From Pseudomonadota bacterium (GTDB taxonomy: Bacteria > Pseudomonadota > Alphaproteobacteria > Acetobacterales > Acetobacteraceae), in assembly GCA_021809435.1 (NCBI GenBank), contig JAKBAD010000001.1, forward strand, positions 124,001 through 188,000: a stretch of 64,000 nt of DNA, written 5' to 3'. The notes under the pieces are model-generated. The model made no database searches. It worked only from the letters and a program-made list of their open reading frames with translations, and was not told the origin of the DNA. Numbering within the stretch: the first letter of the stretch is position 1; the number at the start of each line of letters is the position of its first letter. Shown here in pieces: positions 35,429-44,179 of this stretch. The position numbers were made by a program, and so were the translations under genes.

Positions 35429-35457
35429 GTGGGCGCTTTTTGTGAAAAAGCGCCCAC
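35429..35457. terminator. Hairpin after the iron alcohol dehydrogenase (repeat family copy 2)
   Basis: A perfect 13-bp stem GTGGGCGCTTTTT/AAAAAGCGCCCAC with loop GTG, followed by CCCCCAAAAACTTTTGG. The core GGCGCTTTTT...AAAAAGCGCC is shared with 33144-33178. Confidence 0.8.
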
Positions 35458-35504
35458 ACCCCCAAAAACTTTTGGAAATTTAGAGTGGATGTGTTGGGGC
35501 GTTA

Positions 35505-35561
35505 GAGCAATATGAAGTTGGATTAAGTCGAAGACATCAATCCAACTTCATGAAATTGCTC
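35505..35561. repeat. Long imperfect inverted repeat in intergenic DNA
   Basis: The left arm (35505-35524, beginning GAGCAATATG) pairs with the right arm (35539-35561, ending AATTGCTC). The only defect is a 3-nt GAA insertion. It sits between the iron alcohol dehydrogenase and aldo/keto reductase genes and is flanked by TTAGAGC-like ends. Confidence 0.8.
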
Positions 35562-35573
35562 GCCAAAATCAGG

Positions 35574-35608
35574 TTAGAGCGGGTGTGTGATAACGCATCC
35601 CGCTCTAA
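35574..35608. repeat. TTAGAGCGGG palindrome overlapping the aldo/keto reductase stop codon
   Basis: Perfect arms TTAGAGCGGG (35574-35583) and CCCGCTCTAA (35599-35608). The right arm contains the stop codon of the minus-strand aldo/keto reductase, so it may also end that transcript. Confidence 0.75.
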
Positions 35609-36438
35609 TGCCCGAACGCATCCGAATCGAGCACCGGCGCGGCGGGGTTGTCGAGGGCGTTGAGCGCCGCGAATTCCTCATCTGTCAGCGCGAAGCTGAA
35701 AATATCCAAATTCTGCGCCTGGCGTGCCGGATCAGCCGATTTCGGCGTGGTCGCATAGCCCGACTGCACATGCCAGCGCAGCACGATCTGCGCCGGCGTC
35801 TTGCCATATTTCGCCGCCAGCCCCTTAATGAACGCATCCTCAAGCAGCGCGCCGTTACGATCGATCGGGCTCCACGTTTCCGTCACAATCCCGCGCGCTT
35901 TATGAATCGCCACAATATCGCGCCGCTGGCGGTAAGGGTCGAGCTGCACCTGGTTCAAATGCGGCACGAACCCGGCATCGAACAGGGTCTGCAAATGCGC
36001 GGGCTTGAAGTTCGAAACCCCGATCGCGCGTACCAAGCCCTCCTCGAGCAGCCGGGTCAGCGCCTCATAAGCCTCCAGATACCGCCCCTGGCCGGGGTTT
36101 GGCCAATGAATGAGCAGCAAGTCGATATACTCAACCCCCAGTCGCTTCATCGAGCCCAGCGCCGCCTCGCGCACGCCGTTCTGGCTGTGCCATTGGCGGT
36201 TGAATTTGGTGGTGATGAAAATCTCCCCGCGCGCCACGCCCGAGGCTTTCACCCCCTGGCCCACGCCGGTCTCGTTGCCGTAATTCTCGGCCGTGTCGAT
36301 CAGCCGGTAGCCCAGCCCAATCGCCTGCCTCACCGCCGCCGCCGCCTGGGCGTCATCCATGGGCCATGTGCCCAGCCCAAGCTGTGGAATCTCCACGCCA
36401 TTTTGCAATTTCAACGTTGGTGCCAGTCTCTGTGCCAT
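35605..36438 (-). CDS. Aldo/keto reductase
   Basis: A 277-residue NADPH-dependent reductase of the AKR5-like group. The TIM-barrel tetrad is visible: Asp in LIDTAENYGNE with its Tyr, Lys in FITTKFN and His in LLLIHWPNPG. The C-terminal cofactor-binding loop reads ATTPKSADPARQAQN. I use the ATG at 36438 (MAQRLAPTLKL). It is a single gene with palindromic repeats at its 3' end. Substrate is unknown, typically small aldehydes or ketones. Confidence 0.92.
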   Translation of the reverse strand: MAQRLAPTLKLQNGVEIPQLGLGTWPMDDAQAAAAVRQAIGLGYRLIDTAENYGNETGVGQGVKASGVARGEIFITTKFNRQWHSQNGVREAALGSMKRLGVEYIDLLLIHWPNPGQGRYLEAYEALTRLLEEGLVRAIGVSNFKPAHLQTLFDAGFVPHLNQVQLDPYRQRRDIVAIHKARGIVTETWSPIDRNGALLEDAFIKGLAAKYGKTPAQIVLRWHVQSGYATTPKSADPARQAQNLDIFSFALTDEEFAALNALDNPAAPVLDSDAFGH

Positions 36439-36513
36439 GGTTTCCCCTCTCTCATCCTGCAACTCTTGCTCATAGCCCAGCTGGGCGCGGCGCGGAACGC
36501 CAGCAAACGCTCA

Positions 36514-37482
36514 TTATCCCGAAGCCAACCCCAGCTCCGCCCGCAATCGCTCCAGCCTGTGACCAAACAAATGCTCGCCCAGCACCCGCGCCTGGCCGCG
36601 CGCGCCGATGCGGGCGGCAAAATCGGGTTCGGCGCGCACGCGGGCATAGAGTTCATTCAACTCATCGGCATTGCGATACGCCAAAACCTCCTCGCCCGGC
36701 TCAAAACACTGTCCGAGATCATCCTGCCAATCGGTAATCAGCGTGGCGCCTTGCAGGCAGGGCGCGAAATTGCGCTGGTTGAGTCCCGAGAGCACGTTCA
36801 ATTCATGGCGGATATTAAGCACCGCCGCGTGGCGCGCATAAAGCTGCTGCACTTCCAGGGGGCTGTAGCGGCGGGCAAATACCTGGTGGGCCGGGTGTTC
36901 ACCAGCCGACCAGCCGGCCCCATACAGCGCCAGCGGGGCATTAACCGCCTTAATCAGGGCCAGCCGGCCCGGCGTGGGGTTGGCGACAAACGCCATGGCG
37001 GGGTCGCGCGGGGTGGCGGGGGGCTGGCGGTCGGCATGCGAAACGGCATGGGGCAAAAAAATAGCTCTGGGCTTTAGCCCCAACTGGGCATGAAGCCCCA
37101 AAAACCGGCGATCAGTATACGCGACCAGATCGAATAATTCACTGACAAGCCGGTGGCTTTCATCAAATATATCGCCCACCCACCCCACCACCGGCGCGCC
37201 TTGCGCGGCACGGCGCAGCCTGGCCAGCGCGGCCACCGGCGCGCTGAACGCCGAGATGACGATGATGACATGCGGTCTGAACGCGCGCATCCGCGCGGCC
37301 ATGAGCCTGGTGAGCGGCGCGCCCGCGGCCTCGGCGAGCAGCCAGCGGTTGAGCGTGGGGGCGAGGCTCGGATTGCGTAAAATCCCGCAGCGCACCTCGT
37401 GTCCGGCGGCGCGCAGCCCGGCCTCCGTGTCTTCCAGCCAGTTGGTGATCGCCCGTCTCTTCCCAACCAGATAGACCCTCAT
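36514..37482 (-). CDS. CgeB-like glycosyltransferase
   Basis: A 322-residue protein with the two-domain layout of CgeB/YkvP-type glycosyltransferases. The N-terminal part (MRVYLVGKRRAITNWLEDTE) contains a Rossmann-like half. The C-terminal part shows the family signature NIRHELNVLSGLNQRNFAPC, then GATLITDWQDDL and CFEPGEEVLAYRNADEL, where the donor nucleotide-sugar is held. The acceptor is unknown. I start at ATG 37482; longer frames run into the divergent gene's upstream DNA. No other polysaccharide genes flank it. Confidence 0.78.
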   Translation of the reverse strand: MRVYLVGKRRAITNWLEDTEAGLRAAGHEVRCGILRNPSLAPTLNRWLLAEAAGAPLTRLMAARMRAFRPHVIIVISAFSAPVAALARLRRAAQGAPVVGWVGDIFDESHRLVSELFDLVAYTDRRFLGLHAQLGLKPRAIFLPHAVSHADRQPPATPRDPAMAFVANPTPGRLALIKAVNAPLALYGAGWSAGEHPAHQVFARRYSPLEVQQLYARHAAVLNIRHELNVLSGLNQRNFAPCLQGATLITDWQDDLGQCFEPGEEVLAYRNADELNELYARVRAEPDFAARIGARGQARVLGEHLFGHRLERLRAELGLASG

Positions 37483-37577
37483 CCCCGCCTCCTTGCCGGG
37501 CCGGGCATGCGCTATTTCAGGTCTGCCATCAACCCCGCCATCTTGCCGCGCGGCCAACAGGCGCCGAGAGTGGCGCC

Positions 37578-38627
37578 ATGTCCTCTCTCCTTGCCGCGCT
37601 CGGGCTGTCGCTGCCCATTTTCCAGGCCCCCATGGCGGGCGTTTCCACCCCGGCGCTGGCCGCTGCGGTTGCCAATGCCGGCGGGCTTGGCGCGCTCGGC
37701 CTGGGCGCCAGCACGCCCGCCCAGGCGCGCGCCGCCCTGGCCGAGGCCGCCGCCCTCACGCCCCATGCCCTCAACGCCAATTTTTTCGTCCACCGCCCCC
37801 CCTTGCGCGATGAGGCGGCCGAATCCGCCTGGCTGGCCGCGCTCACTCCCGAATTCGCCCGCTTTGGCGCCCAGCCCCCCGCGCGGCTGACCAATCTCTA
37901 CCCAAGCTTCGCCACCGACGATGCCCAGCTCGCCGTGGCCCTCGAAGCCCGTCCGCGCGTGGTCAGCTTCCATTTCGGCCTCCCCGATGAAGCGCGTATC
38001 CGCGCGCTCAAAGCGGCCGGATGCCTGCTGTTCGCCACCGCCACCAGCCTCGATGAAGCCCAGCAAGCCGCGCGCGCGGGTATCGATGCCCTGATCGCCC
38101 AAGGCTATGAGGCCGGAGGCCATCGCGGCCTGTTCGATGAGCACGCCCCCGATGCGCGCCTGCCCACCGCCACGCTCACGCGCCTGCTGGTCACGCGCAC
38201 CTCCCTGCCGGTCATCGCGGCGGGCGGAATCATGGATGGCGCCGGCATCAAGGCCGCCCTGGCCCTGGGCGCGGTGGCGGCCCAGCTCGGCACCGCCTTC
38301 ATCGCATGCCCCGAAAGCGCGGCCGATGCCGCCTACCGCGCCGCCTTGCGCGCCCAGCCCGCCACGGTCATGACCCGCGCCATCTCCGGCCGCCCGGCGC
38401 GCTGCCTGGCCAATGGCTTCACCGCCTGGGGGCAGGCCACGCCTGTGCCCCCGGCCGCTTATCCGCTCGCCTATGATGCCGGCAAGGCGCTCAACGCCGC
38501 CGCCAAGGCCAAGGGCGAAACCAGCTATGGCGCCCAATGGGCAGGGCAGGGGGTGGCCATGGCGCGCGCTCTGCCGGCTGGCGCGCTCATGGCCGAACTC
38601 GCCCGCGAACTGGCCGGCGCGGCCTGA
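37578..38627 (+). CDS. Nitronate monooxygenase (NMO/2-nitropropane dioxygenase family)
   Basis: A 349-residue FMN TIM-barrel enzyme. The N-terminus PIFQAPMAGVSTPALAAAV and the AQGYEAGGHRG segment with the catalytic His are clear, as is the phosphate-binding PVIAAGGIMDG. These enzymes oxidise toxic nitronates such as propionate 3-nitronate. It is divergent from the CgeB-like gene and convergent with the slipin, without an operon partner. The family also includes enoyl reductases, so the reaction is probable rather than certain. Confidence 0.88.
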   Translation: MSSLLAALGLSLPIFQAPMAGVSTPALAAAVANAGGLGALGLGASTPAQARAALAEAAALTPHALNANFFVHRPPLRDEAAESAWLAALTPEFARFGAQPPARLTNLYPSFATDDAQLAVALEARPRVVSFHFGLPDEARIRALKAAGCLLFATATSLDEAQQAARAGIDALIAQGYEAGGHRGLFDEHAPDARLPTATLTRLLVTRTSLPVIAAGGIMDGAGIKAALALGAVAAQLGTAFIACPESAADAAYRAALRAQPATVMTRAISGRPARCLANGFTAWGQATPVPPAAYPLAYDAGKALNAAAKAKGETSYGAQWAGQGVAMARALPAGALMAELARELAGAA

Positions 38628-38639
38628 ACAACCGCCAGA

Positions 38640-39563
38640 TTACGTCTGCGGCACCGACCCGCCAGCCCCCGGCGGGGTCATGGGCCGTGGCGGGGCAGGG
38701 GGCGTGTAGCCGGGTGCCGGGCCGGGCGGCGGCACATTCAGCGCAATGGTCGAGCCCAGCGCGTTGGCCATTTCGGTCGGCACCAGAATCGTCGCCCCGC
38801 GCTCCTTGTTCATGTCATAAATCAGGCTCATCTGGCGTATCTGCAGCGCCACCGGGTTGGCGGCATAAATATGCGAGGCATTGGCGATCTGCTGGGCAAT
38901 CGCCACCTCCGCGCTGGCCAGTGTCACGCGCGCCTCACGTTCCTTCTCGGCCTGGGCGTTGCGGCTCATGGCGTCGTTCAGCTCGGGCGGTATCTTCACA
39001 TCGCGTATTTCAACCGCGATATCGCCAATCCCCCAGCCATCGGTCTTGCGCTTGATCAGCCCTTGCAGCATCTCGTCCACCTGCTCACGGGTCGAGAGCA
39101 GCGCCGAGAGCCGGGTCGCCGAAATCACCTCGCGCAGGCTGGTCTGCGCCACCTGCGCCACCATCGAGCGGTAATCCGTCAGCTCGGTGGCCGCGCGTTT
39201 CACATCCATCACGCGCCAAAACAAAATACTGTCCATGGTCACGGTCACCGCGTCGGCGGTCAGCGTGTCCTCGGCCGAAATGCGGGTGCTCTGGCGGCGT
39301 GTATCGACCACCGTATAAACCGCCTCAAAGGCGGGAATAAGGAAATAAAGCCCCGGCCCGCGCACACCCGCAAAGCGCCCCAGGCGCAAAATCACCGCCC
39401 GCTCCCACTCGGCGCAGGTGCGCAGCGTCAGCCCCAGCACCACGCCAATCACAATCAGCGCCACCCCCAGCGGCACCATCTGCACGAAATAAATACAAGC
39501 CACCCCCAGCGCGATGAAAAACAGCGCGATGATCGTCACGGCACTATTATAGCTGTTATACAT
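38640..39563 (-). CDS. Slipin/SPFH (band 7) membrane protein
   Basis: A 307-residue stomatin-like protein. Two N-terminal hydrophobic stretches (TIIALFFIALGVACIYFV and VPLGVALIVIGVVLGL) form the anchor. The SPFH domain follows: EWERAVILRLGRFAGVRGPG, VDTRRQSTRISAEDTLTAD, then the RNAQAEKEREARVTLASAE helix. The C-terminal tail is Pro-rich. Slipins organise membrane microdomains, which often coincide with hopanoid-rich membrane. No NfeD partner gene is adjacent. The ATG at 39563 follows GGAG. Confidence 0.88.
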   Translation of the reverse strand: MYNSYNSAVTIIALFFIALGVACIYFVQMVPLGVALIVIGVVLGLTLRTCAEWERAVILRLGRFAGVRGPGLYFLIPAFEAVYTVVDTRRQSTRISAEDTLTADAVTVTMDSILFWRVMDVKRAATELTDYRSMVAQVAQTSLREVISATRLSALLSTREQVDEMLQGLIKRKTDGWGIGDIAVEIRDVKIPPELNDAMSRNAQAEKEREARVTLASAEVAIAQQIANASHIYAANPVALQIRQMSLIYDMNKERGATILVPTEMANALGSTIALNVPPPGPAPGYTPPAPPRPMTPPGAGGSVPQT

Positions 39564-39645
39564 ATCAGGCTCCGTGTGAACGTGGCTCCAGCCTATCACC
39601 ATTCCGCCTTGCCCGCGACTCGGTCGGCACCGCTAGGCTCGGCGC

Positions 39646-40878
39646 ATGGACCCTTATGTCACCCTCGCCGCCGCGCTTTCCTTTCTGGCCGCCGTTCTGG
39701 CCTTTCTCGCCTGGCAATCGGCCAGGGCCGCGCCGCAGCGGCTCACTTTGCTCATCGAGAAGCTGCTCTCGGGCCAGCGCAACGAATCGGAATTCCTGCG
39801 CGCCAACCTCGCGGCCATGGAAGGCCGGCTGACCGCCGCCATCCAGTCCGGCACCACCGATGCTCTGAAGCAGGCCTTTGCCCAAATCGGCGCCGCCACC
39901 CAATCGGTCGCCACCACGCTCGATTCACTGCGCCGCCAAGCGGCCGATGACGCCCAAAAAACCACCCAAACCCTGGAATCCCGCCTCACCGCCATCCAGG
40001 CCAGCGTGAACGAGAAGCTGCACGAGGCGGTCGAGCAGCAAATGAGCGCCTCCTTCGCCCGCGTGCTCGAGCAATTCGCCCAGGTGCAACAGGCGATGGG
40101 CGAGGTCCAGGCCACCGCCGCCCAGATCGGCGACCTCAAGCGCCTGTTCTCCAACGTCAAAACCCGTGGCGGCTGGGGGGAAGCGCAACTGGCCGCCCTG
40201 CTCGAGCAAATCCTCCCCCCCGGCTCCTTCGAGCGCAATTTCGCGGTCAAGGATGGCGCGCGCGAACGGGTCGATTTCGCGCTGCGCATGCCCTCGCGTG
40301 AAAAACTCTATCTCCCCGTCGATGCCAAATTTCCCACCGAGGATTACGAGCGCCTGCTCACCGCCGCCGAGGCCGCCGACGCGGACGCCGAGCGCCAGGC
40401 GCGCGATGGCCTGACCTCCCGCGTGCGGCTGGAGGCCCGCAAGATCCGCGAAAAATACGTCAGCCCCCCCGAAACGGTCGATTTCGCCGTGATGTATCTG
40501 CCCTCCGATGGGCTGTTCGCCGAAATTGCCCGCACGCCCGGTCTCATCGACGACATCCGCGCCCGCGAGAAGATCATCATCCTCGGCCCCACCCTGCTGC
40601 CCGCCCTGCTGCAAACCATCCATCTCGGCCACGTCACGCTCGACCTCGAAAAGCGCGCCGGTGAAATCGGCAAGCTGCTCGGCGCCACCCGCACCGAAAT
40701 GACCAAGATGGACGAAGTCCTCATCCGCCTCGCCGCCAATGCCCAGACCATGAGCAGCAACATCGAAAAAGCCCGCGTGCGCACCCGCGCCGTCGCCCGC
40801 GTGCTCAAAACCGTCGAAATGGTCGAGGGCCAAACCGCCCAAACCCTGCTGGGCCTGGCCGATGACGGCGAGGCATAA
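39646..40878 (+). CDS. rmuC: DNA recombination protein RmuC homologue
   Basis: A 410-residue RmuC-family protein, implicated in limiting inverted-repeat recombination. An N-terminal membrane anchor (VTLAAALSFLAAVLAFLAW) is followed by a long coiled coil (about 30-160). The RmuC nuclease-like domain has KTRGGWGEAQLAALLEQILPP, LPVDAKFPTEDYERL and VDFAVMYLPSDGLFAE. The C-terminal helix includes NIEKARVRTRAVARVL. It is monocistronic. Confidence 0.93.
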   Translation: MDPYVTLAAALSFLAAVLAFLAWQSARAAPQRLTLLIEKLLSGQRNESEFLRANLAAMEGRLTAAIQSGTTDALKQAFAQIGAATQSVATTLDSLRRQAADDAQKTTQTLESRLTAIQASVNEKLHEAVEQQMSASFARVLEQFAQVQQAMGEVQATAAQIGDLKRLFSNVKTRGGWGEAQLAALLEQILPPGSFERNFAVKDGARERVDFALRMPSREKLYLPVDAKFPTEDYERLLTAAEAADADAERQARDGLTSRVRLEARKIREKYVSPPETVDFAVMYLPSDGLFAEIARTPGLIDDIRAREKIIILGPTLLPALLQTIHLGHVTLDLEKRAGEIGKLLGATRTEMTKMDEVLIRLAANAQTMSSNIEKARVRTRAVARVLKTVEMVEGQTAQTLLGLADDGEA

Positions 40879-40959
40879 CCCCTGACCGCGCGGTCGCGGG
40901 CCATTGCCGCCCGCCCCAGCGGTTTTGCCCAATCGCTAGCCGCGCGCTAAGCTCCCCCC

Positions 40960-41550
40960 ATGCGCGCTCTCACCGTCCCGCTATTTGGCCTCGCCTTGCT
41001 GGCTCTCACCGCCTGCAAACTCAAGCTGGTCTCCCCCAACGACATCGACGTCCAAGGCGTGATGCCCGACCTCAGCTTCCAAATGACCGACGCCGCCACG
41101 GCCAAGCCGCTCACCGCCGCCGCCCTGCGCGGCCGCACGGTCCTGCTCTATTTCGGCTACACCCATTGCCCCGATGTCTGCCCCGCCACGCTCTTCGACC
41201 TCACCCGCATCGAAAAGCAAATGGGCCCAGCCGCCGCCCACCTCACCATCCTGTTCGTCACCGTCGACCCCGACCGCGACAATCTGGCCCTGCTCGCCCA
41301 ATATGCCGCCATTTTCGGCCCCAACGTCATCGGCCTGCGCGGCACGCCCGACCAGCTGGCCAGCCTCGCGCGGCGCTATCGGGTGGCCTACAGCGTCACC
41401 AAAACGCCCGTCTACAGCGTCTCCCACACCTCGAGCATTTATGTGTTCAATGCGCAGGGCAAGGCCGCCTTCATCATCGCCGGCCTAGATCTGGGCAAGC
41501 CCGACATCACCGGCATCGCCCAAGACCTCACCAGCGTCGTCAACGGCTAA
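40960..41550 (+). CDS. SCO1/SenC-family copper chaperone lipoprotein
   Basis: A 196-residue thioredoxin-fold protein that inserts copper into the CuA site of cytochrome c oxidase in its family. The lipobox LTAC ends at C19, so it should be membrane-anchored in the periplasm. The copper ligands are C70 and C74 (THCPDVCPA) and H156 (VSHTSSIYVFN). No oxidase genes are next to it. It precedes the convergent SDR gene. Confidence 0.93.
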   Translation: MRALTVPLFGLALLALTACKLKLVSPNDIDVQGVMPDLSFQMTDAATAKPLTAAALRGRTVLLYFGYTHCPDVCPATLFDLTRIEKQMGPAAAHLTILFVTVDPDRDNLALLAQYAAIFGPNVIGLRGTPDQLASLARRYRVAYSVTKTPVYSVSHTSSIYVFNAQGKAAFIIAGLDLGKPDITGIAQDLTSVVNG

Positions 41551-41576
41551 CCAGTTCGCCGCCCACGCCGGCGCCC

Positions 41577-42317
41577 TCACACATGCTGTCCGCCATTAAT
41601 GTGAATTTCCGAGCCATTCACATAAGACGACTGATCAGTGCACAAATAATAAATCGTCTCCGCCACTTCCCGCGGCGTGCCCAGCCGCTTCATCGGCACT
41701 TCCGCCGCCACCAGCTCATCCGTCCCCTCCGAGAGGATCGACGTCGCGATCTCGCCCGGCGCAATGGCGTTGGCCCGCACGCCCCGCCCGCCAAATTCAT
41801 GCGCCATCTCGCGCGTCAGCGCCGCCAGCGCGGCCTTCGAGCACGCATAAGCCACTCCCGCGAACGGATGCACCCGCGACCCCGCGATCGAGGTGACATT
41901 GACAATCGACCCCCGCGCCGCCTCCAGCTCCGGCATCAAGGCGCGGGCCAGCAGCGCGGTCGAAACCAGATTGACATTGAGCACCTTCGTCCACAGCGCG
42001 GCATCCGTGCCCATCACGCCCAGCCGCCCACCATTTGGCCCCTTGGGCGAGATGCCGGCATTATTCACCAGCGCCTGCAATTTACCATCCGCCAACCGCC
42101 CGCGCACAATGTCCGCCAGCGCTGGAATCGACGAGAGATCCTCCAGATCAGCCTGAATATGGCTCTCCCTCGCCTCCTGCCAGCGGCATTCGGGCGAGAA
42201 GGGCTGGCGTGACACGGTCAGCAGCCGCCAGCCGCGCTCCTGAAACAGCTTGACGGTGGCATGTCCAATGCCCCGGCTGGCGCCGGTCAGCAGCATTACG
42301 GGTCTTGTGTCAGTCAT
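41577..42317 (-). CDS. Short-chain dehydrogenase/reductase in the kinase/phospho-lyase operon
   Basis: A classical SDR of 246 residues: TGASRGIGHATVKLF, NNAGISPKG, the Ser of VTSIAGSRVH and YACSK. The C-terminus SSYVNGSEIHINGGQHV is typical of FabG-like proteins. It is the last gene of a four-gene minus-strand unit and overlaps the GntR regulator by 8 bp. It probably processes a product or precursor of the pathway, but the substrate cannot be told from sequence. Confidence 0.88.
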   Translation of the reverse strand: MTDTRPVMLLTGASRGIGHATVKLFQERGWRLLTVSRQPFSPECRWQEARESHIQADLEDLSSIPALADIVRGRLADGKLQALVNNAGISPKGPNGGRLGVMGTDAALWTKVLNVNLVSTALLARALMPELEAARGSIVNVTSIAGSRVHPFAGVAYACSKAALAALTREMAHEFGGRGVRANAIAPGEIATSILSEGTDELVAAEVPMKRLGTPREVAETIYYLCTDQSSYVNGSEIHINGGQHV

Positions 42318-42984
42318 GGTTTTGCGCCTCCGCGCGTGTTAAATAATCAAGCAATCCCTTGCCGCCCTCGACAATATCGCGGGCAATCGCGGCCGCGGCC
42401 GTTTCGCCATCGCGCGCGCGCAGGGCGTCGAGCACCGGATAATGGTGCTCGATCATGCCCCTCTCGCGGGCGCCAAAATTCTGCGCGATCAGCGGCCCCA
42501 TGCGCAGCCACAGCCGCTCGAGCGTGGCGGCCAGAATCGGCATGCGCGCGCACGCCGCCAAGGCCAGATGAAACTCCTGGTTGGCGCTGAGCGCCTCCAA
42601 CAGCGCGCCGCGCGCCAGCGCCCGTTCGTGGCGCTCCAGCAGCCGGGCCAGGCCATCGAGCGCGTCATCGTCGGCCAGCGCCGCGGCCTGGCGCGCCGCC
42701 AGCCCCTCCAGCGCCACCCGCATGGCCCTGATTTCAAGATAATCGGCGGTCGAGAGCGCGCGCACCCGAATATCGCGCGCCGAGCGGAATTCCAGCGCGT
42801 CATCTTGCACCAGCCGCCACAGCGCGTCGCGCACCGGCGTCACGCTGGTGCAAAACTCCGCCGCCAGCTCACGAATCTTGAACCGCTCACCCGGCCGGAA
42901 CCGCCCGCGCATCAGCGCGGTCCTGAGCGCCCGGTACGTGGCTTCGCTCAAATTCTCGCGCGGCGTGGCGCGCACATCATCCAT
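42310..42984 (-). CDS. GntR-family regulator, FadR/FCD subfamily
   Basis: A 224-residue repressor-type regulator. The winged helix-turn-helix (about 10-75) has LRTALMRGRFRPGERFKIRELAAEF and TSVTPVRDALWRL in consecutive parts. The FCD ligand domain follows, with metal-binding His residues in NQEFHLALAACA and MIEHHYPVLDALRARD. It overlaps its neighbours on both sides (8 bp each). A palindrome at the start of the first operon gene is a candidate operator. The inducer is presumably an amino-alcohol or acid from the pathway. Confidence 0.88.
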   Translation of the reverse strand: MDDVRATPRENLSEATYRALRTALMRGRFRPGERFKIRELAAEFCTSVTPVRDALWRLVQDDALEFRSARDIRVRALSTADYLEIRAMRVALEGLAARQAAALADDDALDGLARLLERHERALARGALLEALSANQEFHLALAACARMPILAATLERLWLRMGPLIAQNFGARERGMIEHHYPVLDALRARDGETAAAAIARDIVEGGKGLLDYLTRAEAQNHD

Positions 42985-44179
42985 CGGCCACCGCCTTGTC
43001 GAACGCCGCCACCAGCATCCCGGCCTGATCCTCGCTCAGCACCAAGGGCGGGCGGATTTTCAGCACATCCCCCTTGGGGCCAGCGCTCGAAATCAACACG
43101 CCAAGCCCGCGCATACGGTTCACCACCCGGCTGGCCAGCGCGCCGCTCTCCAGCACCACCCCCAAAAACAACCCCGCCCCGCGCACCTGCCGCACGGCCG
43201 CCCTGGCGCCCAGCTCGGCGCGCAAAAACCCGCCCACCCGGCGGGCATTGTCCTGCAAACCTTCTTCCTCAATCGCCTCAAGCGTCGCCATTGCCGCCGC
43301 CATCGCCACGGGGTTGCCGCCAAACGTATTGAAGTATCTTATCTTTTCGCCAAATTCGGCCATCATCTCGGGCCGCGCCACCAGCCCGGCCACCGGGTAG
43401 CCATTGCCCATCGGCTTGCCCATGCTCACCAGGTCGGGCACCACGCCATGGCGGGCAAAGCCCCAGAATGTCTCGCCCAACCGCCCAAATCCGGGCTGCA
43501 CCTCATCGGCCAAAAATAACCCGCCCGCGGCATGAATGGCCGCCACGGCGGGCGCCAAAACCCCCGCGGGGTCGGAAAACACCCCGTCCGAGGAAAACAC
43601 GGTATCCACCACCAGCAGCGCGGGTTTTATGCCGTGGCGGGCGAGGTCCGCGCAGGCTCTGGCCACCTCGGCGCCAAACTCCACCCCCGGCGCGGGGGCC
43701 GGCACGGCGCGCACATGCGCCCCCAACGCCACCGCCTCGCCCAGCGAGGGCGAAATCTCCGCCGTCAGCCCGCTGACGCCGTGATAAGCGTTTTCGGTAA
43801 CAATAATCCCCGTCCCGCCGGTCACAAACCGCGCCACCCGGATGGCCAGATCATTGGCCTCCGAGCCCGTGCAGGTAAAGGTCGCCCGCGCCAGCTCGGC
43901 TGGAAACTTCGCCAGCAACCGCGCCGAATAGTCCAAAATCCCCTCGTGCAGGTAGCGCGTATGGGTGTTGAGCCGCGCGCTCTGCGCGGCCATGGCGGCC
44001 ACCACTTTCGGGTGGCAATGCCCCGCCGGCACCACGTTATTATAGGCATCGAGCAGCCTGGTGCCGTCCGCCTCGAAAAGCCAAGCGCCCTCGCCCCGCA
44101 CGGGATGCACGGGCCGGTCATAAAACAACCGGTAAGAGGGGCTGAGCAACGCCCGGCGCCGGTCGATCAACTCACTCAT
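42977..44179 (-). CDS. Class-III PLP enzyme, AGXT2L-like phospho-lyase
   Basis: A 400-residue class-III aminotransferase-fold protein. The PLP lysine is K255 (DLVSMGKPMGNGYP) and the PLP Asp is D225 (LFLADEVQPGFGRLG). The segments NTHTRYLHEGILDY, CTGSEANDLA and YFNTFGGNPVAMAAA are those of the AGXT2L1/AGXT2L2 branch, which split phosphoethanolamine or 5-phosphohydroxylysine rather than transaminate. The kinase gene upstream overlaps it by 8 bp and supports this. I use the ATG at 44179; a longer frame reads into the kinase. Confidence 0.82.
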   Translation of the reverse strand: MSELIDRRRALLSPSYRLFYDRPVHPVRGEGAWLFEADGTRLLDAYNNVVPAGHCHPKVVAAMAAQSARLNTHTRYLHEGILDYSARLLAKFPAELARATFTCTGSEANDLAIRVARFVTGGTGIIVTENAYHGVSGLTAEISPSLGEAVALGAHVRAVPAPAPGVEFGAEVARACADLARHGIKPALLVVDTVFSSDGVFSDPAGVLAPAVAAIHAAGGLFLADEVQPGFGRLGETFWGFARHGVVPDLVSMGKPMGNGYPVAGLVARPEMMAEFGEKIRYFNTFGGNPVAMAAAMATLEAIEEEGLQDNARRVGGFLRAELGARAAVRQVRGAGLFLGVVLESGALASRVVNRMRGLGVLISSAGPKGDVLKIRPPLVLSEDQAGMLVAAFDKAVADG

